Origin: Bdellovibrionales bacterium RIFOXYC1_FULL_37_79 | GTDB lineage: Bacteria; Bdellovibrionota; Bacteriovoracia; Bacteriovoracales; Bacteriovoracaceae | Length of the DNA: 64,000 nucleotides | Reading direction: 5' to 3' | Assembly (NCBI GenBank): GCA_001770015.1 | Contig: MEQB01000032.1 | Coordinates: 1-64,000, forward strand | In this document: piece by piece, positions 54,451-61,609 of the stretch | Numbering within the stretch: the stretch's first letter is position 1 | Layout: each line of letters opens with the position of its first letter | Notes under the pieces: generated by a model | Databases searched by the model: none | What the model was told of the DNA's origin: nothing | The model's input: only the letters and a program-made list of their open reading frames with translations | Program-made: the position numbers and the translations under genes

Positions 54451-56318
54451 AAAACACCTCTTTTCATTTTTTCCAGTAAAACTTTTCCCAGAAGATACTG
54501 GGCATTTCTAAAAGTCCCTTTTTTGATCAACATCTTTTCATTTAACCACTCATTAATCAGACGATTGGTAGTGCTTCGACTTTTATCTAAATACTTTTGA
54601 AGCTCATTTCTAGAAAGCCACTTATCTTCCAATCCAAGATCTTTTACATTTTTGTCAAGTGGATCATTTTTATCCTTGGACCCTTTGCTTTTTGTAACAC
54701 CTGTAGCACTAAAAAGCGCTCGCGCATTCTTAATTTCTTTACAATAAACGGGCATATCCAAGCATACCAATCTAGTGGTTGTATTTAGAAAAATATTATC
54801 ATCCTTAATATTCAAGCTGATTCCAAGGTCTTTTCTTATTCTACTCAAAAGCGTTTTCAGCTTGGAATCATGAATAATGGGATCATAGGAATAGATTCCA
54901 AAAACTGCATGTATGAAATCATTTTTCTTAACCACTTCCCGGGAAACAAATTCATTAAGAGCTACTGCATAATACCTAGAATTAATAACCGTCTGCCTTT
55001 TCTTATAAGACTTTATAATTTGTCCCTTGGTAATATCAACGTAAGTATAATTATCCAGATAATCAATACCTTTAAACTTGGACAACTGCTGATGTAAAAA
55101 AAAGAGTGGATGATCAATTTCAAGTGTATCTTTCAAAAGATCCGATAGATTGATTGCATTTGACGTAAAAAGAGAATGTTTTTTAAGGCCTTCAAGCATA
55201 TCACCCGCCAAATCCATACGTTTATCCCGCAAGGCGAAGAAATACTGGATGATATTTTTTTCAAAGTCAAATAATGTATATATTTGCTCCTTATTATAAG
55301 AAGAATATTTATAAAACTTCCGAATAATTGCATGATAATCCTGATGGGAAAATAGTCCTATCCATAACATTGAATTTAGCACCATCGCCTGGTCTTCAGC
55401 GGTCATCTGTGAAATCATTTTCCAATTAAAACTAGAAACAAAATCAGAAATCCTAAGAAACGAAAAACGATATGGTTCTTTTAAAAAAAACCATGTCCAT
55501 AAATAAAACCGGTCACTCCAATCACTTATTTGGTACTGTAAAAAATCATCTTGATTAAGTTTTCCAGAAAGTGTGCGAAAGCGATAATCACTCAGATGTA
55601 AATCGCTGGCATTTGCCATTTGAAATAGATTGATGCTTTCAGGCACGGTCACTTCTTTTTGATAAGGAAGAGACTGGACAAAATATTTTATATATTTACC
55701 CTGTGACTGAAATTCTCCACTTAAAATCTCAGAAAAATCCCCAGCACGGAATTGATGTTTTGCTTCAAGATTTTTAAGGGTGGTTTTAATAACCATTCCC
55801 AAATCCTGATCCTTAAGATTAATCATTAACTGCTTGATTTTTTCTATTGATCCGGAAATGTTAGCACCGATATTATCAAGTGCAATTAATTCATTAAGGC
55901 TTGCCGCCACTTTCAAATTATCGGCAGGGGCAAGTTCTTTGGATAAAATAAAATATTCAAATGCCTTCTCAAAGGCCCCCTTGATAAGCATTTGAATACC
56001 CTGTTCAAAATAAATATAGAAATTATTTTTGATCGACTCATCATCTTTTAGCTCATCGATCAAATTAAATATTTCCAAGGACTCAGATTGTTTTCCCATA
56101 AGCCTTTTAACTGAACCCCAGATCGTCAGATACTCTAGGGCCATAGGCTTACCAAATTTTCTTTTTACATCGACATAAACTTTTTTATAATCGCTGGACT
56201 CATAGGCATTCATGCTCTGTTTTAATTTTACAAAACACTCAAAAGTCCGCCCCTTGTCTCGTTCAAAGCGACACTTCCAGGTATTATCTAAATGGGCCCT
56301 AAGTGTTTGTGCTAACAT
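54447..56318 (-). CDS. large cytoplasmic regulator with TPR-like helices and winged-helix domain
   Basis: The 623-residue product has no signal peptide. Residues of about 20-250 are helical with TPR-like spacing (YFEQGIQMLIKGAFEKAFEYFILSKELAPAD). Around residues 480-535, DPIIHDSKLKTLLSRIRKDLGI and NIFLN fit the recognition helix and wing of an OmpR/BTAD-type winged helix. Near the C-terminus, WLSRNELQKYLDKSRSTTNRLINEWLNEKMLIKKG is a second helix-turn-helix. It is thus probably a DNA-binding regulator with an effector-sensing helical region. It lies 21 nt after the RCC1-repeat gene and overlaps the trypsin-like gene by 4 bp. A role in controlling this cluster is inferred. Confidence 0.8.
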   Translation of the reverse strand: MLAQTLRAHLDNTWKCRFERDKGRTFECFVKLKQSMNAYESSDYKKVYVDVKRKFGKPMALEYLTIWGSVKRLMGKQSESLEIFNLIDELKDDESIKNNFYIYFEQGIQMLIKGAFEKAFEYFILSKELAPADNLKVAASLNELIALDNIGANISGSIEKIKQLMINLKDQDLGMVIKTTLKNLEAKHQFRAGDFSEILSGEFQSQGKYIKYFVQSLPYQKEVTVPESINLFQMANASDLHLSDYRFRTLSGKLNQDDFLQYQISDWSDRFYLWTWFFLKEPYRFSFLRISDFVSSFNWKMISQMTAEDQAMVLNSMLWIGLFSHQDYHAIIRKFYKYSSYNKEQIYTLFDFEKNIIQYFFALRDKRMDLAGDMLEGLKKHSLFTSNAINLSDLLKDTLEIDHPLFFLHQQLSKFKGIDYLDNYTYVDITKGQIIKSYKKRQTVINSRYYAVALNEFVSREVVKKNDFIHAVFGIYSYDPIIHDSKLKTLLSRIRKDLGISLNIKDDNIFLNTTTRLVCLDMPVYCKEIKNARALFSATGVTKSKGSKDKNDPLDKNVKDLGLEDKWLSRNELQKYLDKSRSTTNRLINEWLNEKMLIKKGTFRNAQYLLGKVLLEKMKRGVL

Positions 56319-56339
56319 TTTTTTCCAACTCTCCCTCTA

Positions 56340-57695
56340 TCAATTCTTAAGTCTTTCAACAATAGTTTGAATCATGAGTCCTCGGCCTCTGGTTCTTTGA
56401 GCGACTGCCAGTTTTTCAAAAAGTGGTTCGTATTGTTTAAGAGAATTATTTAACAACTTAATATCGAGCGCACTACTGGTCGCAATCGTCTTTGATAATA
56501 AAGTAACCGCTGACTCCAAAGATCTTTGATTTTCTCCGATCAAATGTCCGTGGCAACTCGATAAAGCATCTTTAGAAAGCTTTAACATTAAAACTATTTT
56601 TCTATTATCCAAGTTAATCTCGGCAAATGAACCCACCCCCACTTTATTTTTCAATTCATTTACTTCATCTTTAAAACTATTTTTAAAATAGCTCATCCCC
56701 ACAGAGGGAATGGTGATTTCATCTATCACAATCTCTAGAAGAGAAAATAATAAAAGTTTATCGCTGATATCCTTTTCGACAGGAAGTAAATATTCATTCA
56801 CATTTTGAAAAAATTCTGCGCTATCCTTGTAAAGATATTCATGCAAATTGCCAAGATTAATCGGATATCGAAATCGATCCGGAACATCGTTTTGTCCAAC
56901 TTTATCACTCCCCCAGCACTTAACTCCTTCAACATCCAGAGCGCAGGTGTGATCACCTCTCACACTCACCATTTGGGGATTTTTTAGAATTGGGACATCG
57001 GTTTGTCCATATTCATTCCCACCCCAACACTGAACTCCTTTATCATCCAGCGCACAAGTATGAAAATTACCCACACTTACCATTTTGGGATTATTTAAGG
57101 GGGGAACAATAGTTTGTCTTTTCCGCCCCCAGCACTGAACACCATTATCATCCACAGCGCAGGTGTGAAATTGTCCCGCACTCACCATTTGGGGATTTTT
57201 CAAGGGGGGAACCATGGTTTGTCCTTCTACATTTTTTCCCCAACACTGAACTCCTTTATCATCTAAAGCGCAGGTGTGGAAGTCTCCTGCACTCACCATT
57301 CTGGGATTTTTTAGCTTTGGAACATTGGTCTGTCCCTTACTACTTTCTCCCCAGCACCGAACCCCATTATCATCCAAAGCGCAGGTGTGAAAAGCACCCA
57401 TACTCACCATTTTGGGATTTTTTAGAATTGGGACATAGGTTTGTCCATAATTATTATACCCCCAGCACTGAACCCCATTATCATCCACAGCGCAGGTGTA
57501 AAAGTGTCCCGCACTCACCATTTGAGGATTTTTTAGAATTGGTACGTCGGTTTCTCCATAATTATTATACCCCCAGCACTGAACCCCATTATCATCCAAA
57601 GCACAAACGTGAAAATTTCCCGCACTTACCTGCAAAACCTTTGCATATATGTTAATCGAGAAAATTAGCATAGTTAGTAAAAATATTTTTTTCAT
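56340..57695 (-). CDS. secreted RCC1-repeat (beta-propeller) protein
   Basis: The 451-residue product has a signal peptide (MKKIFLLTMLIFSINIYA). It has seven RCC1-type repeats of about 37 residues, each with M(V)SAG.FHTCAL.D.GVQCWG pattern and a (Q/N)(T/D)VP spacer; seven blades match one full propeller. The two Cys per blade are nearly always kept (CAL and CWG), which suggests disulfides or a metal-binding arrangement and fits an exocytoplasmic place. Residues of about 295-451 are a helical C-terminal domain with no known family. The start at 57693-57695 has GGGA 6 nt upstream; an ATG two codons earlier abuts that site. It precedes the regulator by 21 nt. Confidence 0.88.
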   Translation of the reverse strand: MKKIFLLTMLIFSINIYAKVLQVSAGNFHVCALDDNGVQCWGYNNYGETDVPILKNPQMVSAGHFYTCAVDDNGVQCWGYNNYGQTYVPILKNPKMVSMGAFHTCALDDNGVRCWGESSKGQTNVPKLKNPRMVSAGDFHTCALDDKGVQCWGKNVEGQTMVPPLKNPQMVSAGQFHTCAVDDNGVQCWGRKRQTIVPPLNNPKMVSVGNFHTCALDDKGVQCWGGNEYGQTDVPILKNPQMVSVRGDHTCALDVEGVKCWGSDKVGQNDVPDRFRYPINLGNLHEYLYKDSAEFFQNVNEYLLPVEKDISDKLLLFSLLEIVIDEITIPSVGMSYFKNSFKDEVNELKNKVGVGSFAEINLDNRKIVLMLKLSKDALSSCHGHLIGENQRSLESAVTLLSKTIATSSALDIKLLNNSLKQYEPLFEKLAVAQRTRGRGLMIQTIVERLKN

Positions 57696-57723
57696 AGTCA
57701 TTCCCTATAATGAAGAAATAAAA

Positions 57724-58452
57724 TTAATTATTAATTTGAATATTCACAAACTCTCTTTGCGAAAATTCATTGTAGTAATCCATCAGACCGTAAATCTCAA
57801 TGATAGTACTAAAAGCAACTTCGCTTTCTTGCAAAGCATAGAAATGATCATATAAATTATTTTTTACGATATCGTATATTTCATTACCTGCAGCGAAGGC
57901 CATCGGCCGATCTCCGTTTGAGGCATTGGATAAAAGTTTGCCAATTTGCGGATTGATTATGGCTATAAGATCTTGAATATTCTTTGGAAGATTTTCATCT
58001 TTTTTAAGCTCATTTAAAAGAGTTGTAACTTGCTTGAACGTTGAAAAAATAATCGTAGGATAATTAAGATCATTCATGCCGATATTTCGGGCAATACTTC
58101 CGGCATTAATCAAAAGTTGCTTAATGATATTTTGATTTTGAACGGAAGTAACTGTACGAAAAAAATCAGTGGAGTAGTTAAATTTAATAACCAGATTTTG
58201 ATAAGCAAACAAAGTTTGCATATTAACAAAACCATTTGCCTTGATACTCGTGGTAACCTCATAAACTGCTTTTTCAAGCAAGATCACCCGACCAGTATCA
58301 AAGTATTCGATTTCTTCTTTAAGATCTTTAAGCAGTTCATTTTGTTTTTGAAGAAGATTTAGTGAATCATCCAGTTCGCTTGAATAAACTGATGAAATAA
58401 TAATTGAAAACAAAATAATAAATTTTAAAAAAGTTAAGTTGTAAAAATTCAT
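57724..58452 (-). CDS. exported helical protein of unknown function
   Basis: The 242-residue product has a signal peptide (FLKFIILFSIIISSVYSS) and a mostly helical mature part (LNLLQKQNELLKDLKEEIEYF coiled-coil start). It contains no Cys in the mature part. It lies 28 nt before the RCC1 start, so it is likely in the same transcript. No family recognised. Confidence 0.78.
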   Translation of the reverse strand: MNFYNLTFLKFIILFSIIISSVYSSELDDSLNLLQKQNELLKDLKEEIEYFDTGRVILLEKAVYEVTTSIKANGFVNMQTLFAYQNLVIKFNYSTDFFRTVTSVQNQNIIKQLLINAGSIARNIGMNDLNYPTIIFSTFKQVTTLLNELKKDENLPKNIQDLIAIINPQIGKLLSNASNGDRPMAFAAGNEIYDIVKNNLYDHFYALQESEVAFSTIIEIYGLMDYYNEFSQREFVNIQINN

Positions 58453-58624
58453 AATTACCTCGATAAAAAGTCCCAGATATTGCCACTATAGCACCTCTGA
58501 TCAAACGCTACTTAGGCAATAGCTGAGTGTATGTAAAGATTTCCTATGCCATGCGTTAACTAATTGATATATTGTCCATTGCACCCATCATCTCTTCTCA
58601 TTATTTTCTCATTATTTGCTCATT

Positions 58625-59320
58625 TTATTCGAGCATATCCTTTAATTTTTCTCGAAGCGATACCAGCTCAAGAGCAAAGTCAAAAGCATGATCTTGTTCA
58701 AAAGTTCTCTCAATATAAAATTGCGCAAAATCAATATGACTCATTAACACCAAGACCGAAGCATAAGTTTTTCTAGAAAGATCACTATTGGCCCGAGCAA
58801 TACTATAAGTTCTAGCTGCAGCTTTCTTGATTGGAAGTAAAAATTTTCCATAATCATCGTAATATGCAAATGGCCTAAGATTTTCAACCAGATCAATAAT
58901 TCTGGTGCAAATTCGAGTCACTTCTCCCGTTTGAACATAGAAATTACCGTGCGTGGGATAATAACCAGAAACCGAACTCTCCTCTAGAACTGCCTTAACA
59001 CTGATAACATGCATGCTTCCCATGGTTGCTGAGAATTCGATTGAATCAGTCACTTCACTAACCGTGACAACGTAGTGAGGGTCACTACCAGGAGCATAGA
59101 TTGTCCCCTTGGTATCCCCATTCGCCGAAACTTCCATGCTGGAATCATTATTGATACCTTCGGCCTGGATAAAAAGTTTTTTAACCATATACATTCCATG
59201 CAAAGGAATGGATCTGGTTTCCCCGCTGGATAGTTTAAATCCATTGGTGATAGTTAGTGTTTCTGCAAAAACACAACTGAGTGAAAATAAACATAAACAC
59301 ATAAAAAATAATTTTCTCAT
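58625..59320 (-). CDS. exported protein of unknown function with beta N-terminal and helical C-terminal part
   Basis: The 231-residue product has a signal peptide (MRKLFFMCLCLFSLSCVFA). The mature N-terminal about 100 residues are beta-rich (FKLSSGETRSIPLHGMYMVKKL, SMEVSANGDTKGTIYAPG); from about residue 130 it is helical. AAGGAG precedes the ATG. It is the most upstream minus-strand gene of the 52-59 kb cluster, 172 nt before the next. No family recognised. Confidence 0.78.
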   Translation of the reverse strand: MRKLFFMCLCLFSLSCVFAETLTITNGFKLSSGETRSIPLHGMYMVKKLFIQAEGINNDSSMEVSANGDTKGTIYAPGSDPHYVVTVSEVTDSIEFSATMGSMHVISVKAVLEESSVSGYYPTHGNFYVQTGEVTRICTRIIDLVENLRPFAYYDDYGKFLLPIKKAAARTYSIARANSDLSRKTYASVLVLMSHIDFAQFYIERTFEQDHAFDFALELVSLREKLKDMLE

Positions 59321-59572
59321 AAAAACTCCTTTTGTTTTTTGATGAATGCTTTGTACTTCAATTTGAAAAATGATGAAATCTCGAAGAAGTTACATGAGGA
59401 GATAGCAATGAGCAGTAAATTGCGCATTGCTAAAAAAACCTGGCACCTCTAAAACTGCTAAAGAATCAGACTGATATTCATGGTAGCAGGGTAAAAATTT
59501 CCTTTATAAGTTGTGCCCAATTTCATAAGTTCGGACAAACCAAAATACTAAAGTAAATGATCATACGAAACC

Positions 59573-59600
59573 CTTAGCAATAATGATGCCTGCTGCTTAA
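59573..59600 (+). repeat. 28-bp dispersed repeat, copy 2
   Basis: CTTAGCAATAATGATGCCT, then GCTGCTTAA, matches 52977-53004 at 26 of 28 positions. Here it lies just upstream of the -10 box before the exported protein at 59654, in a place suited to a regulator site. Confidence 0.75.
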
Positions 59601-59615
59601 ACTGCCCAATCATGC

Positions 59616-59621
59616 TAGAAT
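59616..59621 (+). promoter_or_regulatory. extended -10 box (TGCTAGAAT) of the 59654 gene
   Basis: TAGAAT preceded by TGC fits an extended -10; it is 32 nt before the GTG start. A strong -35 was not found, but the 28-bp repeat occupies that side. Confidence 0.5.
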
Positions 59622-59653
59622 TTTTTTAATCATTAAAAAGAGGGGCAGAACTT

Positions 59654-61609
59654 GTGAGAGCATATATCATTTTTTTTATTCTGATTTCGCCGCTGGTCTT
59701 TGGTGATAATCAACCAGATGCAAACTATATTACGAGCCAGGATGCACAAAGCGCTAATATAAGCGGTGCTTTTAAAGGAACTTGTGTTAAAGGCACTAAT
59801 ACCACGCCCACTGATTTGGCAACCGAGGCTTTAGGCGCACATTTGGCCAATTCCAGCAACGTAAATTTTAGCTCACTTGCACAGAAGGATATGGCTACCC
59901 TGCAAAGTCTATATGAAGGCGCAGGAAACAAACAAAGTGGTGGAACTGAATCGCAAAAAAAATTACTCCTTCGAATGAAATCACTGTTTGAACAAGAGAT
60001 CGAAGAAAAAGTAGGTTCACATGCCATTTTAAATCTTGCACAGACTAAAGATGTGGCAGATGCCGTAGTGAAACTGGAAAGCATGCAAACGTGCCGAGCA
60101 GCGGTGACTAAAGAGCACAATGAAATGATCAGTCTCTACAACGATCAGATTCAATTATATTCTACAGCGGAAGCCTATCTGGCAGAAGAGCAAATAAAAA
60201 AAGAAAATGGGTATGTATTAACCAATAAGGCCTTTGCAGTTATCGAAAACCAAAAAAGCACCTGGGAAGAGGTTGAGAAAGCGGTCAAGGAAACCACCCC
60301 GGTCATCACTAAACTCGGACAGACCACTATCACTGACCTTCCGACCACTAAAGAAATCCCACAAATTGTAAAAGTGAAATGGGCCTGCGCCAGCGGACTT
60401 AGGATGAGTATGGGTTTACTGGATCGCCCATTTACTGAAGGGGGTACCAGTTCCATTGACCAAGCCTTAACCAGATATGAGACCCATTCCCGCATGGTAG
60501 ACTCGCTGCTGGTGGGATGTAAAACGATGATCACTCATAACCTGACCGGAGCCCCCAAGGATGTTTCGACATTTTGTGCTGAATTTATTAAAAACGAAGA
60601 AGATGTCATAGCCGCCTGTCCATCAACTGAAATGGCTGAAGTCAGCCTTGATCCAAATGATAACATAAATCAAAGGCACGCCAAGATATCGGCTGCCATC
60701 GCCCACGGCCAAAATAAGGTGGATGATACCAATCAAACCATGCCCGAAGACCGGGCTGCACAGATAGCGGCGAGAATGGAGCTTTTACAAAAAAGTATCG
60801 ATGTCTCCAAAGCCAACATAAAAAAAATTGATCAGGACTTACTAAAAATTGAGCAATTGCAAAATGAAACCAAAGGAAAAATCAGTTTTTTAAATCTCTG
60901 GTTTAAAAAATTGAAAATGGGTTTGCATTCAATCATCTCGGTGTCGTATGCCAAAGAAAAAAGAACCATGCAACTTACCACTAACCAGAAACCACTGGGA
61001 TGTATCTTCCAAGGTCCGCAAAAAGGAAAATGTTCCTCCTTCCAAACACTCTGGGAAAACCCCGGGCCTTCACAAAAAATACTGGGAAACCGTTTGGATA
61101 GAAGTATTCAAGCATCAATTAATCTGGGTGATTTGATGCAAACCAAAACTTATCTGGATGAGAAGGGGTTTCAATATATTGATGAACTCATCAAGGAAAA
61201 CGCCAGCGTTATGCAAACCAAAAACCAGTTGGTGGCGAGACTGGATGATCTTTATAAAAAAGAAGGTTTCGCACACGTCACTCATGCTAAAAAAACCCAG
61301 AGTGTGTTAAGCCGCTGGCAAAAAGTCACCCACGAAGTGTTAAGCAAGCTAGGCCAGAGCGTCCATTTTGATACCCTTTACAACGATCCCCTGGAACGAG
61401 ACGCTGGAGTGAGAACAATACCTGACAATCAAAGTTTTGAAAATAAACCAATTGTCTCAAGCAATGAGGAAAAATCTCCCCGTCAGTCAGTGATCAAGAC
61501 GTACGAGGATATGAAGGATGCCAGTGCTGATGATATCAATACTACCCGGGATATTTCGATTTTTGAAACTATTTCCAAAAAATATCTCCAAAAACTAAAT
61601 GAGTTTTAA
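59654..61609 (+). CDS. exported helical protein of unknown function
   Basis: The 651-residue product starts at GTG with GAGGGG 8 nt upstream and has a signal peptide (MRAYIIFFILISPLVFGD). The mature part is mainly helical and charged, with coiled-coil stretches (about residues 375-410: QKSIDVSKANIKKIDQDLL), and several Cys (GTCVKG, QTCRAA, KWACAS, LVGCKT, GCIFQG). I recognise no family. The next gene starts within or right after its end, so they form an operon. Confidence 0.8.
   Translation: MRAYIIFFILISPLVFGDNQPDANYITSQDAQSANISGAFKGTCVKGTNTTPTDLATEALGAHLANSSNVNFSSLAQKDMATLQSLYEGAGNKQSGGTESQKKLLLRMKSLFEQEIEEKVGSHAILNLAQTKDVADAVVKLESMQTCRAAVTKEHNEMISLYNDQIQLYSTAEAYLAEEQIKKENGYVLTNKAFAVIENQKSTWEEVEKAVKETTPVITKLGQTTITDLPTTKEIPQIVKVKWACASGLRMSMGLLDRPFTEGGTSSIDQALTRYETHSRMVDSLLVGCKTMITHNLTGAPKDVSTFCAEFIKNEEDVIAACPSTEMAEVSLDPNDNINQRHAKISAAIAHGQNKVDDTNQTMPEDRAAQIAARMELLQKSIDVSKANIKKIDQDLLKIEQLQNETKGKISFLNLWFKKLKMGLHSIISVSYAKEKRTMQLTTNQKPLGCIFQGPQKGKCSSFQTLWENPGPSQKILGNRLDRSIQASINLGDLMQTKTYLDEKGFQYIDELIKENASVMQTKNQLVARLDDLYKKEGFAHVTHAKKTQSVLSRWQKVTHEVLSKLGQSVHFDTLYNDPLERDAGVRTIPDNQSFENKPIVSSNEEKSPRQSVIKTYEDMKDASADDINTTRDISIFETISKKYLQKLNEF

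Larger units (their letters stand above)
59321..59653. other. 333-bp divergent intergenic region
   Basis: It separates the 52-59 kb minus-strand cluster from the plus-strand genes to the right. It carries one copy of the 28-bp dispersed repeat (59573-59600) and, downstream of it, an extended -10 box. I see no gene in it. Confidence 0.6.
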
